Shown here piece by piece: positions 7,086 to 15,543 of a DNA stretch of 64,000 nucleotides. The notes beneath the pieces were generated by a model. The model had not been told where the DNA came from, searched no databases, and saw only the letters and a list, made by a program, of their open reading frames with translations. The DNA is from Cytobacillus oceanisediminis 2691. GTDB lineage: Bacteria > Bacillota > Bacilli > Bacillales > Cytobacillaceae. The DNA lies in the NCBI RefSeq assembly GCF_000294775.2, contig NZ_CP015506.1, forward strand, positions 3,943,501 to 4,007,500, written 5' to 3'. The position numbers and the translations under genes were made by a program. Numbering within the stretch: the first letter of the stretch is position 1; each line of letters opens with the position of its first letter.

Positions 7086-7754
7086 TTAATAAGCTTCTGT
7101 TACAACGTTTTCATCAATTTGCAATTCAGGTTCTGTTGAATTGATTATGTCCTCGATTGTGAAGCCTTTAGCGACTTCAACAAGCTTCAAACCAGAATCA
7201 GTGACATCGATGACTGCCCGCTCAGTTATAATGCGGTCAACAACGTTTTTTCCTGTTAAAGGCAGGCTGCATTCTTTAAGGATTTTCGAATCTCCATTTT
7301 TATTGGTGTGGTCCATGATGACGATGATTTTATTGGCGCCATGAACCAGATCCATTGCACCGCCCATTCCCTTGATCATTTTCCCGGGAATCATCCAGTT
7401 TGCCAGATCCCCTTTTTCAGAAACCTCCATGCCGCCGAGAATGGCAATATTCACATGGCCTCCCCTGATCATCGCAAAAGATTCAGCACTATCAAAATAG
7501 GAGGCCCCCGAAATTGCGGTAACTGTTTCTTTTCCTGCATTAATTAAATCCGGATCAACTTCGCTTTCGGCAGGGTATGGTCCAATTCCCAGTAATCCAT
7601 TTTCAGATTGAAGGACTACTTCTTTATTATCAGAAATATAGTTTGCAACCAATGTCGGCATGCCGATTCCCAAATTAACGTAAAAGCCATTTTCAATTTC
7701 TTTCTCAGCACGTCTGGCAATTTTCTCGCGGACTGCTGCTTTATCGTTACTCAT
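7086..7754 (-). CDS. scoB: Succinyl-CoA:3-oxoacid CoA-transferase, subunit B
   Basis: A 222-residue subunit of the enzyme that moves CoA from succinyl-CoA to acetoacetate. The active-site Glu lies in [12 protein letters not shown] (about 50-61), the pattern of family I CoA transferases; [10 protein letters not shown] and [14 protein letters not shown] are further signatures. GGAGAGGGACTC precedes the ATG. It follows scoA with a 24-base gap, so the two form an operon with the upstream thiolase gene, turning acetoacetate (for example from leucine through HMG-CoA lyase) into two acetyl-CoA. Confidence 0.93.
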   Translation of the reverse strand: MSNDKAAVREKIARRAEKEIENGFYVNLGIGMPTLVANYISDNKEVVLQSENGLLGIGPYPAESEVDPDLINAGKETVTAISGASYFDSAESFAMIRGGHVNIAILGGMEVSEKGDLANWMIPGKMIKGMGGAMDLVHGANKIIVIMDHTNKNGDSKILKECSLPLTGKNVVDRIITERAVIDVTDSGLKLVEVAKGFTIEDIINSTEPELQIDENVVTEAY

Positions 7755-7778
7755 GAGTCCCTCTCCTTCCGTCCGTAT

Positions 7779-8468
7779 CTATTTCTTCACAGTCAGTCTT
7801 TCAATGCGCTTTTCCTGTTTTCCCTCAATCAGCGACTGGACATAGATGCTCGGCGTATGAATATAGTTAGGATCCAATTCACCAATTTCATAAAGTGTCT
7901 CCACTTCTGCAATTGTCACTTTGCCTGCTGCTGCAATCATCGGATTGAAGTTCCGGGCAGTTTTGTGATATACAAGATTGCCCATTTTATCGCCCTTCCA
8001 TGCTCTTACAAGGCTGAAGTCTGCTTTCAGTGCCTCTTCAAGTAGATATTCCTTGCCGTCAAAAACCTTGGTTTCTTTCCCCTCTGCAATCGGTGTGCCT
8101 ACTCCTGCCGGCGTATAAAAAGCAGGAATGCCGGCACCGCCTGCACGAATTTTTTCCGCCAGCGTTCCTTGAGGCAGCAGCTCTACTTCAATTTCGCCTG
8201 AAAGAACCTGTCTCTCAAACTCTTTGTTTTCGCCGACATAAGAACCGACCATTTTCTTAATCTGTTTATTTTTTAATAGCAGCCCAAGCCCCCAATCATC
8301 AACACCGCAGTTATTTGAAATGACAGTAAGGTCCTTGACCCCTTTATCAACTAAAGCAAGAATAAGGTTTTCAGGGATTCCGCACAGACCGAAGCCGCCA
8401 ACCATAAGGACAGCGCCATCATGAATTTCCTGAACTGCTTCACTGAAGGAAGTACAAATTTTCTTCAC
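7779..8468 (-). CDS. scoA: Succinyl-CoA:3-oxoacid CoA-transferase, subunit A
   Basis: A 229-residue subunit A, partner of ScoB. The glycine-rich [19 protein letters not shown] near residue 20 and the block [20 protein letters not shown] followed by AGVGT near 105 are typical CoA-transferase alpha motifs. The frame is open to 8498, but AAAGGAG followed by eight bases leads to a GTG at 8466-8468, which gives the normal N-terminus ([12 protein letters not shown]), so that start is preferred. It lies between the thiolase gene and scoB in one operon. Confidence 0.92.
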   Translation of the reverse strand: MKKICTSFSEAVQEIHDGAVLMVGGFGLCGIPENLILALVDKGVKDLTVISNNCGVDDWGLGLLLKNKQIKKMVGSYVGENKEFERQVLSGEIEVELLPQGTLAEKIRAGGAGIPAFYTPAGVGTPIAEGKETKVFDGKEYLLEEALKADFSLVRAWKGDKMGNLVYHKTARNFNPMIAAAGKVTIAEVETLYEIGELDPNYIHTPSIYVQSLIEGKQEKRIERLTVKK

Positions 8469-8529
8469 TTCAATCACTCCTTTCATTGAAATACTCAATT
8501 TTTTTGCTTTTCATTTATTTTCGATATTC

Positions 8530-9717
8530 CTATGCAAGCTCCACCACCGTGGCTACCCCCTGGCCACCGCCGATGCATAGAGTTGCAAGGCCTTTTTTCG
8601 CCTGTCTTTTTTGCATCTCATGAATAAGAGTTACAAGAATTCTTGCACCGCTTGCGCCGATTGGATGTCCGAGCGCAATTGCCCCGCCATTTACATTCAG
8701 AATCTCCTTGTTAAAACGAAGCTCCCTGTCAACTGCGAGCGACTGGGCTGCAAATGCTTCGTTTGCTTCAATAAGCTCCAATTCATCCATGGAAACAGAA
8801 GCCTTTTCAAGAGCTTTTTTTACCGCAGCAACAGGGCCAATGCCCATGATGCTTGGATCCACACCTGCACTTGCATTTCCTTTAATCGTTACTAATGGCT
8901 TAAGTCCAAGTGCATCTGCTTTCTTTTTGCTCATAACAAGCAATACCGCAGCACCGTCATTAATCCCGGAAGCATTACCGGCTGTTACGCTGCCGTCTTT
9001 CTTAAACGCCGGGCGCAGGCCTGCGAGCTTTTCAGCATTCGTCCCTTTTTTTGGATACTCGTCTGTATTAAAAACAATCGGATCCCCTTTTCGCTGAGGA
9101 ATTTCCACAGGAACGATTTCATCATTGAATTTTCCTTCTTCAATTGCCTTTGCCGCCTTTTCCTGGCTGGCTGCTGCGAATTCGTCCTGTTCTTCCCGGC
9201 TCAGCTCGTATTTAGAGCAGAGATTCTCAGCAGTAACTCCCATATGGTAATCATTAAATGCACACCAGAGCCCGTCTGATATCATCGAATCTATAAGCTT
9301 TTGATCTCCCATTTTAAAGCCATTTCTTGCATTTTTCAGTATGTAAGGAGCCTGACTCATATTCTCCATGCCGCCAGCAATCACCGCTTCTGCATCACCG
9401 GCTAAAATGGCCTGTGCAGCTAAATGAACTGCTTTCAGCCCGGAACCGCAGACCTTATTAATCGTCATTGCGGAAACGCTTTCATGAAGGCCCGCTTTAA
9501 GAGCTGCCTGCCTTGCCGGATTCTGTCCCAGACCTGCCTGCAGGACATTCCCCAGGATTACTTCATCTATCTGATCCGGTGTTACACCTGCTTTTTCAAG
9601 TGCGCCTTTTATCGCAATCGCCCCAAGCTCTGGTGCTGATACGTCTTTAAGGCTTCCATTAAAACTGCCGATTGCTGTCCGGACAGCGCTGACTATTACG
9701 ACTTCTGTTTGTGCCAT
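8530..9717 (-). CDS. Acetyl-CoA C-acetyltransferase (thiolase)
   Basis: A 395-residue thiolase. The nucleophilic Cys is in [19 protein letters not shown] (about 85-100), the second motif [20 protein letters not shown] carries the active-site His, and CIGGGQGVA near the end carries the second Cys. It cleaves acetoacetyl-CoA to two acetyl-CoA, or runs in reverse. The ATG at 9715-9717 is preferred over 9726 because GAAAGGATGAG then has normal spacing. As first gene of thiolase-scoA-scoB, divergent from HMG-CoA lyase, it probably finishes leucine and acetoacetate breakdown. Whether it is a mmgA, atoB or phaA orthologue cannot be decided. Confidence 0.92.
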   Translation of the reverse strand: MAQTEVVIVSAVRTAIGSFNGSLKDVSAPELGAIAIKGALEKAGVTPDQIDEVILGNVLQAGLGQNPARQAALKAGLHESVSAMTINKVCGSGLKAVHLAAQAILAGDAEAVIAGGMENMSQAPYILKNARNGFKMGDQKLIDSMISDGLWCAFNDYHMGVTAENLCSKYELSREEQDEFAAASQEKAAKAIEEGKFNDEIVPVEIPQRKGDPIVFNTDEYPKKGTNAEKLAGLRPAFKKDGSVTAGNASGINDGAAVLLVMSKKKADALGLKPLVTIKGNASAGVDPSIMGIGPVAAVKKALEKASVSMDELELIEANEAFAAQSLAVDRELRFNKEILNVNGGAIALGHPIGASGARILVTLIHEMQKRQAKKGLATLCIGGGQGVATVVELA

Positions 9718-9859
9718 CTCTCTCATCCTTTCAAAACATCTCTCTGCTTATATTCGTGCCAAGATCTCAAAATCCCTTTTATTTTGTCAAAATTTTTATT
9801 ATTCTTGCAATCAAAAATGCTTTCCTACTACAATAAATTCAAGGGATTTAACACACTTG

Positions 9860-9873
9860 AGAAAGCGCTTACC
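9860..9873 (+). promoter_or_regulatory. Candidate cre site (CcpA) upstream of HMG-CoA lyase
   Basis: The bases AGAAAGCGCTTACC match 12 of 14 positions of the cre pattern TGAAAGCGCTTTCA, with the central AAGCGCTT intact. The site is about 37 bases before the mvaB ATG and overlaps a TTGAGA that could be a -35. Catabolite repression of a leucine-degradation gene would make sense. Confidence 0.5.
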
Positions 9874-9909
9874 AGGCACAATCTAAAATATGAAACGGGA
9901 GAGGAAAAC

Positions 9910-10818
9910 ATGACGCTTGCAATTCCAAATAAAGTAACCATCATTGAAGTGGGTCCTCGGGATGGACTTCAAAATGAAAAGTCCTTTGTACCCACCGAAG
10001 TCAAGAAAGACTTTATTAGAAGTTTAAAAAATGCAGGATTAACAGAATTGGAGCTTACTTCATTTGTGTCTCCTAAGTGGGTTCCGCAGATGGGGGATGC
10101 AGCTGAAATTACGGCAGATTGCCTTGATGCAAATACAAGGGATATCGTGCTGGCCCCAAACCGCAAGGGCATTGAAAGGGTATATATGACTGAATGCCGG
10201 GCCGTTGCCGTTTTCGTCGGTGTAAGCAATACATTTAATAAGAAAAATATTAATAAATCCACTCAGGAAAGCATGGATGAACTAAAGCCGATTATCGGAG
10301 AACTGAAGGAGAAAGGTTACTTTGTCCGCGCCTGCATCTCTACGGCATTTCATTGTCCGTATGAAGGAGCAATCGACCCTGAAGATACAGTTGGGCTATG
10401 CCGTCAATTTGTTGACGCAGGGGCTGATGAATTAAGCGTGGCAGATACAATCGGGATGGCTGCTCCCCATGAATCGCACGGGCTTTTTTCCCGTTTAAAA
10501 GAAGAGTTTCCAACTACCCTGCTGACTGCACATTTCCATGACACAAGAAAAATGGCCCTCACTAATATTTTTGCAGCCTTACAGGCAGGTGTCGACCGCT
10601 TTGATACTTCCGCCGGAGGACTTGGCGGATGCCCATTTGCCCCGGGCGCTGCAGGCAATGCGGCAACTGAAGATGTTGTGTATATGCTAGAGCGTATGGG
10701 AATTGAAACCAATGTTAATCTTGATCAATTACTTGAAGCGGTAAAAATTGTTCAGCCTCATCTTTCCAGGCCGATTGAAAGCACCTATTTCAGGCTGAAC
10801 GCTCAAACTGTTCAATAG
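9910..10818 (+). CDS. mvaB: Hydroxymethylglutaryl-CoA lyase
   Basis: A 302-residue enzyme splitting HMG-CoA to acetoacetate and acetyl-CoA, the last step specific to leucine catabolism. EVGPRDGLQNEKSFVPTEVK near residue 13 carries the catalytic Arg/Asp, SVADTIGMAAP and LTAHFHDTRKMAL supply metal-binding His residues, and GGLGGCPFAPGAAGNAATED (about 235-254) carries the catalytic Cys loop. The open frame begins at 9709, but the ATG at 9910-9912 follows GGGAGAGG and matches the usual N-terminus. It is divergent from the thiolase-scoAB operon, which consumes its product acetoacetate. Confidence 0.94.
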   Translation: MTLAIPNKVTIIEVGPRDGLQNEKSFVPTEVKKDFIRSLKNAGLTELELTSFVSPKWVPQMGDAAEITADCLDANTRDIVLAPNRKGIERVYMTECRAVAVFVGVSNTFNKKNINKSTQESMDELKPIIGELKEKGYFVRACISTAFHCPYEGAIDPEDTVGLCRQFVDAGADELSVADTIGMAAPHESHGLFSRLKEEFPTTLLTAHFHDTRKMALTNIFAALQAGVDRFDTSAGGLGGCPFAPGAAGNAATEDVVYMLERMGIETNVNLDQLLEAVKIVQPHLSRPIESTYFRLNAQTVQ

Positions 10819-10935
10819 CAGCTTCTTAAGATGAATAATACGCCCTTTCTTATAGCATCTTATTAGATGAAAGCAACTGCTAAAGCAGCTGACGAACTCA
10901 AATCAGCTGAAGCCTATTAGAAGGGGGATTATCCG

Positions 10936-11067
10936 ATGAGCCAAAAACGCGATAAAGGATATAGCCAGAAGGGAAAGCCGAATTCCGATACAGTAAACCA
11001 GACGATTGCTGCCGAGGATTTAGAAAAGGCAATTCATCCAACTAAAAGACAAAACGCAAAGCAATAA
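10936..11067 (+). CDS. Small hydrophilic protein of unknown function (43 aa)
   Basis: A short open frame encoding 43 residues that begins MSQKRDKGYSQKGKPNSDTV and ends KAIHPTKRQNAKQ. It is basic, has no hydrophobic segment and no Cys. AAGGGGGATT gives a good ribosome site six bases before the ATG, and a clear terminator starts at the stop codon, which together argue for a real gene. The size and composition recall small spore-associated proteins, but no family is recognised and no function is claimed. Confidence 0.6.
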   Translation: MSQKRDKGYSQKGKPNSDTVNQTIAAEDLEKAIHPTKRQNAKQ

Positions 11068-11090
11068 GCCGCCGAAAAGCGGCTTTTTTC
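11067..11090 (+). terminator. Terminator after the 43-aa gene
   Basis: GCCGC-cgaaaa-GCGGC is followed by TTTTTTC immediately after the stop codon. Confidence 0.85.
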
Positions 11091-11191
11091 ATGCCGAGAT
11101 TCCTTCTGAAATTTCTGCATGTCCCGGCTCACATCTCTGTTTTAATTTTATCCGGAATGGTAAAATAAAGAAAAAAGATGGAGGGATGGGT

Positions 11192-12118
11192 TTGAGAAGG
11201 TTTTTACGTTATTTATTTTCCATCGTACTCTTTCTTTCATCACTCGGCGTCTATTTTACCAATAGGCTTATGTTTATGAGAAAGAAGGAAGATGACTTTA
11301 TTTTAGAAAGGGAGAAGGAGTCCGGCAGACTTGATCTTATCAAGTATGAAAGCCTGCCAAAAAGAGAAGTGCTTATTCCCTCCCCATTTGGCTATAACTT
11401 AAAAGCTGTGGCTGTCGAACCGCATAAAAATAGTCGCTATATTGTTATTTCCCACGGGGTTACGGAAAATAAAATGAACTCGATTAAATATATGAACCTT
11501 TTTTTAGATCGGGGATTTAATGCGGTTATCTATGATCATCGCCGCCACGGAGAATCCGGAGGAAGAACGACAAGTTACGGACATTATGAAAAGTTTGATT
11601 TAAAAGCAATTATTGATTGGCTTAAAGCGGAAAAAGGGCCAACTATTCAGATTGGCATTCATGGCGAAAGCATGGGAGCTGCTACAATGATCCTCTATGC
11701 GGGAATGCTCGAAGACGGTGCCGACTTTTACATCGCCGATTGCCCTTTTTCAGACTTTAAAGAGCAGCTGGCTTACCGTCTGAAAGCAGAAATGAGGCTG
11801 TCTCCAAAGCTCTTTTTGCCTGTTGCCGATCTATTTCTGCGGATGCGTGAGAAATACTCCATCGCAGATGTATCGCCTATTTCTGTAATTGAAAATATAA
11901 AGAAACCCATCCTGTTCATACACAGTGAAAAAGATGATTTTATTTTGCCGACCATGTCCGAGGCTTTATACGAGAAGAAAAAAGGCCCTAAACAACTTTA
12001 CCTTGCTGTCAATGGAATCCATGCCCAATCCTTCAATGAAAACAGAGAAGATTATGAAAAAGTCATCGACGAGTTTTTGGATCAGTATGTCAGCAGCAAA
12101 GATACTTTATCACAATAG
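11192..12118 (+). CDS. yqkD: Alpha/beta hydrolase (YqkD family), membrane-anchored
   Basis: A 308-residue protein. An N-terminal hydrophobic segment (about 6-24, YLFSIVLFLSSLGVYFTN) probably anchors it, followed by an alpha/beta-hydrolase domain. The nucleophile elbow is GIHGESMGAAT (Ser near 160), the acid probably lies in HSEKDDFILP, and the His is in NGIHAQSF. SHGVTENK marks the oxyanion region. The frame has an ATG at 11186, but GGAGG at 11180-11184 touches it; the in-frame TTG at 11192 has seven-base spacing and is preferred. Position beside yqkB/yqkE/yqkF relatives suits YqkD. Substrate unknown. Confidence 0.82.
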   Translation: MRRFLRYLFSIVLFLSSLGVYFTNRLMFMRKKEDDFILEREKESGRLDLIKYESLPKREVLIPSPFGYNLKAVAVEPHKNSRYIVISHGVTENKMNSIKYMNLFLDRGFNAVIYDHRRHGESGGRTTSYGHYEKFDLKAIIDWLKAEKGPTIQIGIHGESMGAATMILYAGMLEDGADFYIADCPFSDFKEQLAYRLKAEMRLSPKLFLPVADLFLRMREKYSIADVSPISVIENIKKPILFIHSEKDDFILPTMSEALYEKKKGPKQLYLAVNGIHAQSFNENREDYEKVIDEFLDQYVSSKDTLSQ

Positions 12119-12120
12119 AA

Positions 12121-12148
12121 ACAGCTGGCTTCAATGTGAGCCAGCTGC
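12121..12148. terminator. Hairpin between convergent yqkD and lipoprotein gene
   Basis: CAGCTGGCT-tcaatgtg-AGCCAGCTG forms a nine-pair stem between two converging genes. T-runs on both sides are weak, so termination may be partial. Confidence 0.55.
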
Positions 12149-12163
12149 TTCATATAGGATCCT

Positions 12164-12700
12164 CTAATTTTTCTTTTTCTTTATGATTTCCTTGCCCTCT
12201 GCCGACAGCCCTCTTGCAGTATGAAAATCTCCCATTTTAAAATAATAGCGTTTGTTTTCTTTTTTAATAATAGCCGCTTCTTCAAATTTCTCTTCCTTGC
12301 CGGCCACCTCTACTTTTTTTATATCTCCGCTCTGAATCTCGCCAAAAATAATCGGTAATCTGTTTTCTAATTTACCTTCCTTATCGTAATCATAAAAAGT
12401 ATCTTTATAAACGGTCATATGTTCATTCTCATAATATTCCCAATGGTTATGGCCTTCATTTTTCCAGCCTTTTTTGTCACTGCCCTTCAAATAGGCAGCC
12501 GCCATGGCCTCGACCTCGTTTTGTCCATCATTCTGCTGCGTTAAATACAGCAGTATGACTCCATCTTTTACTTTTTCTTTATGTAAGACTTCTTTTACGT
12601 TGAATGGAATTCCATCATCAATCGCCTGGCCCATTGTTGCTGTACTGCACCCTGACAGCATCAGGAAAGCTGCCGCCAGCAAAAATAACTTCTGCTTCAT
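12164..12700 (-). CDS. Predicted lipoprotein of unknown function
   Basis: A 178-residue secreted protein. The signal peptide MKQKLFLLAAAFLMLSGCST ends in a lipobox (LSGC, Cys about 18), so the mature protein should be lipid-anchored on the outer face of the membrane. The rest is polar with many Lys, Glu and Tyr residues and no recognisable catalytic motif. A GGGGGGAGAT ribosome site precedes the ATG. It converges on the yqkD homologue. No domain family is recognised. Confidence 0.78.
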   Translation of the reverse strand: MKQKLFLLAAAFLMLSGCSTATMGQAIDDGIPFNVKEVLHKEKVKDGVILLYLTQQNDGQNEVEAMAAAYLKGSDKKGWKNEGHNHWEYYENEHMTVYKDTFYDYDKEGKLENRLPIIFGEIQSGDIKKVEVAGKEEKFEEAAIIKKENKRYYFKMGDFHTARGLSAEGKEIIKKKKN

Positions 12701-12851
12701 TCGAATCTCCCCCCATCAGCACTCTCTCTTCACCAATAATGACAAAACATCTTTGTTATTGTTATTCTATTTAGCCTGTAACCTTTTACTAATATATTAA
12801 AACCTTATTTTCCAGAATTTTGGAAGGGTATTTTTACCTATGTAACCTATT

Positions 12852-12885
12852 AAAAAAGACCGCCTTCCCTCAGCGGCCGCCTGCT
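12852..12885 (-). terminator. Terminator after the HesB-like gene
   Basis: On the minus strand GGCCGC-tgagggaag-GCGGTC is followed by TTTTTT, just past the stop at 12892. Confidence 0.65.
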
Positions 12886-12891
12886 ACATCA

Positions 12892-13218
12892 TTATTTTGT
12901 TTTATCAATAAAGCTCATCCTAGGGTTTAAATACTGATTTGGGCTTTTTAACTGAAAGCAATTTGCTTTCACTGAAAAGTCTATTGTTAAATCGTCATCC
13001 AAAAATACTTCCTTTGATTTTTCCGCATATATGCTGCCAGCGTTCGTTTTAATTTCCCTGTCATCTTCATCCAGGTCATTAACAAGCCAGAGAGCCGTTA
13101 CCCCGCTTACTACACAGCCGCAGCCATCTATATCATACTTTAGTTTTATGAATCCATCTTTGCCGGCAATCCGTTCGGACAATTTTTCAGCCGCCAATTC
13201 AGTTAATGCAATTTCCAT
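12892..13218 (-). CDS. yqkB: HesB/YqkB-like iron-sulfur-cluster-biosynthesis-family protein
   Basis: A 108-residue protein related to the HesB/IscA fold. It begins MEIALTELAAEKLSERIAGK and has the glycine-cysteine block YDIDGCGCVVSGVTALWLV (about 29-48), but lacks the canonical C-terminal CGCG pair of true A-type scaffolds, as in the YqkB group. The frame extends to 13275, but the ATG at 13216-13218 follows GGGGAGGTAG. A role in iron-sulfur cluster handling is inferred from the fold only. Confidence 0.72.
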   Translation of the reverse strand: MEIALTELAAEKLSERIAGKDGFIKLKYDIDGCGCVVSGVTALWLVNDLDEDDREIKTNAGSIYAEKSKEVFLDDDLTIDFSVKANCFQLKSPNQYLNPRMSFIDKTK

Positions 13219-13332
13219 GTTTAAAACTACCTCCCCTTTGCATATGCTGTATTTTAACACAGATAGGAATAACATGCTTCTGAAAGAGACAGTTGCTTAT
13301 TCAGCCACCAAAATGTGAAAGGATGATTGGAT

Positions 13333-13551
13333 ATGTCAAAGGCGCAGATTAAAGTAATGGATAATGGATCGCTGCGTGTAACAGGTGATGTAGAGTTAAT
13401 TGATATGGATGGCAATAAATTTGAAACAAAACAAACCTTCTCCCTTTGCCGCTGCGGGAGGTCCCAAAAAATCCCATTTTGTGACGGCACTCATAAAGGA
13501 ACTTTCCAATCCTGTGTCCGTGCGGAGAAAGCTCTCGACGACAAGCAATAA
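13333..13551 (+). CDS. CDGSH iron-sulfur domain protein
   Basis: A 72-residue protein with the complete CDGSH signature C-x-C-x2-S-x3-P-x-C-D-G-T-H (CRCGRSQKIPFCDGTH, about 39-54), which binds a redox-active [2Fe-2S] cluster through three Cys and one His. AAAGGATG gives correct spacing to the ATG at 13333; the TTG six bases upstream is too close to it. It sits beside, and divergent from, the HesB-like gene, so the two may share iron-sulfur physiology. A strong terminator follows. Confidence 0.88.
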   Translation: MSKAQIKVMDNGSLRVTGDVELIDMDGNKFETKQTFSLCRCGRSQKIPFCDGTHKGTFQSCVRAEKALDDKQ

Positions 13552-13556
13552 GGGTG

Positions 13557-13588
13557 GAAAACGGGGACAGTCATCCCCGTTTTTTTTC
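13557..13588 (+). terminator. Terminator after the CDGSH gene
   Basis: AACGGGGA-cagtca-TCCCCGTT is followed by eight T residues. The minus-strand small ORF ending at 13571 runs into it. Confidence 0.9.
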
Positions 13589-13729
13589 ATTTTTTATTCC
13601 TGCGGGTGTTGCTCTTTCATCCTGTACAATCCCCTGTAGCATTTCCCGGTCCCTGTCCGTACTGTCTTCTCCTGCCCCTGGTGCGATATTAGCCATCGGC
13701 AGCTGTTCCAGTTCTTTTCCTCTAGGCAT
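13571..13729 (-). CDS. Possible small protein of unknown function (52 aa)
   Basis: From the ATG at 13727-13729 the frame encodes 52 residues beginning MPRGKELEQLPMANIAPGAG and ending GIKNEKKRG: hydrophilic, rich in Glu, Asp and Arg, no membrane segment. GGGGGTG lies a little far upstream as ribosome site. It is the last frame of the yqjX-uvrX strand and could be read with them. Against it, the stop lies inside the terminator of the convergent CDGSH gene, and no family is recognised. Confidence 0.4.
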   Translation of the reverse strand: MPRGKELEQLPMANIAPGAGEDSTDRDREMLQGIVQDERATPAGIKNEKKRG

Positions 13730-13808
13730 ATTTCTTACACCCCCTGCTGTTAAGGTGCTTCCCGCGCCCAAAAACTACCCGTTTTAATTTCATCCAGTTC
13801 AGACAGCT

Positions 13809-14144
13809 CTATTCTTCCGTGAACCGCGCATCCGCTATAGCGTTAATGGAAATACGGTGAATCTCCCCAAATCGATCAACAATATGAAGCTTTTGGCCAA
13901 GTTCATCCCAGTAATGGATGCTCCCGATGACCAGTTCATAATTTCTGCTCCTGTAATGAGTAAGTGTAACGCTTTTTTGAAATTCCATTGCCTCCGAAAG
14001 AATTTCATTCATATATTCAAATTTCTGCTCATCCAATTCCCGCTTTTGCTCGTACGTATCTTCCTCTGCCCAGTCTCTCAAGAGCTTTACATGTTCCGGC
14101 AGCATCATAGAAGTCCATTTTATTCTGCCCCGATCGCGAATCAT
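13809..14144 (-). CDS. yqjX: YolD-like protein (YqjX), partner of the Y-family polymerase
   Basis: A 111-residue YolD-family protein. It opens IRDRGRIKWTSMMLPEHVKL, the typical YolD start (an RG-x-IKW-x-MMLPEH pattern), and continues with a helix rich in Glu and a beta segment ending AIADARFTEE. YolD proteins accompany SOS-induced UvrX/YqjW polymerases and are thought to act as accessory or immunity-like subunits. AAGGGGGTC precedes the ATG, 15 bases after the uvrX stop, so they share a transcript controlled by the LexA boxes upstream of uvrX. Confidence 0.88.
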   Translation of the reverse strand: MIRDRGRIKWTSMMLPEHVKLLRDWAEEDTYEQKRELDEQKFEYMNEILSEAMEFQKSVTLTHYRSRNYELVIGSIHYWDELGQKLHIVDRFGEIHRISINAIADARFTEE

Positions 14145-14158
14145 GAGCTGACCCCCTT

Positions 14159-15418
14159 TTACATTTTATGGCCGCCAACCAATGTCGCACGGTGCTTGGC
14201 GGTTCCTGCGCTTGTATAAGAGACGGCTCTTAGCAAAGCTCCTCCTCCAAACTTGGAGCGGATCCGGTCCACTGTGTAGCCGAGCTCCCTTTTTTTCCAG
14301 CCATCCAAATCGAACAGATTCAGCTGCATTTCGCTGTCATCCGTAATATTGCCGAGGGAAATGGAAATCTGACGCACTGTTTTGCCCTCATAATTCTCGT
14401 CAAAAAGCTCGAGGCAAACGCGATAAAGATCCATCGTAATATTGGTTGGCTGGTCAACTGTCCTTGAGCGGTAAAAGCCTCCTCCAAATTCATCCTGGCT
14501 GTAGCCAAGGCCAAAACTGATGGTCCTTCCGGCTTTGCGGTGGCTGCGGGCCCTTCTTGCCACTTCCTCACACATCTCAAGGACCACATGCTTAATTTCC
14601 TTTTCCTCTTTATAATCCCTCAGTAAAATCTGGCTTTTCCCAAAGCTGATCTGCCCTTCCATGATCGGTGCCCCTATTTCCGACAGATCAATACCCCATG
14701 CATGGTGATAGAGCTGATTGCCCATAATCCCAAACTTTTTTTCAAGCTTAGCCAGATCATAGCGGGCAAGCTGTCCAACTGTAAAAATCCCCATTCCATT
14801 CAATGTCTTTTCAACACGGCGGCCGATGCCCCACATTTCCCTTAAAGGGGATACATTCCACAGCTTTGCTTTCACATCTTCGTACGTCCATTCAGCAACC
14901 CCCTTTTTTTTCGCCTCAAGATCCAGGCAGAGCTTTGACATAAGCAAATTAGGCCCTATTCCTATGGCACAGGGGAGCTGAAATTCCCGTTCAATATCAT
15001 CTTTTATTTTCCAGGCAATTGTCTGGGCATCACCCCAGAGATGCACTGCACCGTCTACCTTTATAAAACTTTCATCGACACTGTAGGTATGGATGGCTTC
15101 CTTGGGGACATAACGGTTAAACACCCTGGTGATTTCAGTGGAGATTCTTAAATAAGTCGCCATTTTCGGCTCCTCAATTCTAATGCGCGGATCATTTGGA
15201 ACCTCAAAAAGGCGGGCCCCTGTCTTTATCCCAAACTCTTTTTTCATTCGCGGAGAGGCAGCCAGAACAACGCTGCCCTTCCGTTCCACATTCCCGGCAA
15301 TTACAAGATAGCAATCAAGAGGATCCAGACCAAGCATGACAGCAGAACAGCTTGCATAAAAGCTCTTCATATCAACACACAAAATTTGATTATTCGGCAT
15401 TGCGCTGTAATCAACCAT
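14159..15418 (-). CDS. uvrX: Y-family DNA polymerase UvrX/YqjW (SOS translesion polymerase)
   Basis: A 419-residue error-prone polymerase. Catalytic acidic residues are visible in CVDMKSFYASC (D16) and in HTYSVDESFIKVDG (about 110-123). IGIGPNLLMSKLCLDLEAKK and the HhH-like WGIGRRVEKTLNGMGIFTVG follow, and a possible clamp-binding motif MQLNLFDLD is near 374. It resembles plasmid- and phage-type UvrX rather than DinB, although dinB is also present at 30 kb. AAGGAGGATG precedes the ATG. Two LexA boxes in the promoter show SOS control. It makes an operon with yqjX. Confidence 0.93.
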   Translation of the reverse strand: MVDYSAMPNNQILCVDMKSFYASCSAVMLGLDPLDCYLVIAGNVERKGSVVLAASPRMKKEFGIKTGARLFEVPNDPRIRIEEPKMATYLRISTEITRVFNRYVPKEAIHTYSVDESFIKVDGAVHLWGDAQTIAWKIKDDIEREFQLPCAIGIGPNLLMSKLCLDLEAKKKGVAEWTYEDVKAKLWNVSPLREMWGIGRRVEKTLNGMGIFTVGQLARYDLAKLEKKFGIMGNQLYHHAWGIDLSEIGAPIMEGQISFGKSQILLRDYKEEKEIKHVVLEMCEEVARRARSHRKAGRTISFGLGYSQDEFGGGFYRSRTVDQPTNITMDLYRVCLELFDENYEGKTVRQISISLGNITDDSEMQLNLFDLDGWKKRELGYTVDRIRSKFGGGALLRAVSYTSAGTAKHRATLVGGHKM

Positions 15419-15432
15419 GACATCGACATCCT

Positions 15433-15490
15433 CCTTCAGAAAAGCGCAAGGCGCCGTACCTGCTTATGCTGGCCGGCAGCTCCTGAATCC
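15433..15490 (+). repeat. Dispersed modular repeat, family 2, copy 2 (short), in the uvrX leader
   Basis: It begins CAGAAAAGCGCAAGGCGCCG, the start module of the family, followed by an inverted GGCCGGC and CAGCTCCTG. It lies between the LexA-controlled promoter and the uvrX ribosome site, so it should be transcribed in the uvrX leader. Confidence 0.6.
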
Positions 15491-15504
15491 AATAAAAACA
15501 AACA

Positions 15505-15518
15505 AGAACATCCGTTCT
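15505..15518 (-). promoter_or_regulatory. LexA (SOS) box 1 upstream of uvrX
   Basis: AGAACATCCGTTCT contains the GAAC-N4-GTTC core of the Bacillus SOS box (CGAAC-N4-GTTCG). It lies just downstream of the TATAAT at 15533-15538 (minus strand), near the expected start of transcription. Confidence 0.8.
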
Positions 15519-15532
15519 ATATATGTATACCC

Positions 15533-15538
15533 ATTATA
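15533..15538 (-). promoter_or_regulatory. -10 element of the uvrX promoter
   Basis: The minus strand reads TATAAT, flanked by SOS box 1 downstream and SOS box 2 upstream. A possible TTGAAA lies 20 bases upstream, so the -35 is weak. Confidence 0.55.
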
Positions 15539-15543
15539 TTAAG

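Noticed and set aside
9709..9909. Upstream extension of HMG-CoA lyase
   Set aside because: It covers the divergent promoter region and cre-like site; the family start is at 9910.
13809..15418. Plasmid- or phage-derived origin of the uvrX-yqjX pair
   Set aside because: UvrX is common on plasmids and phages, but here it lies at the B. subtilis chromosomal yqjW-yqjX locus next to yqzH, without integrase or phage neighbours.
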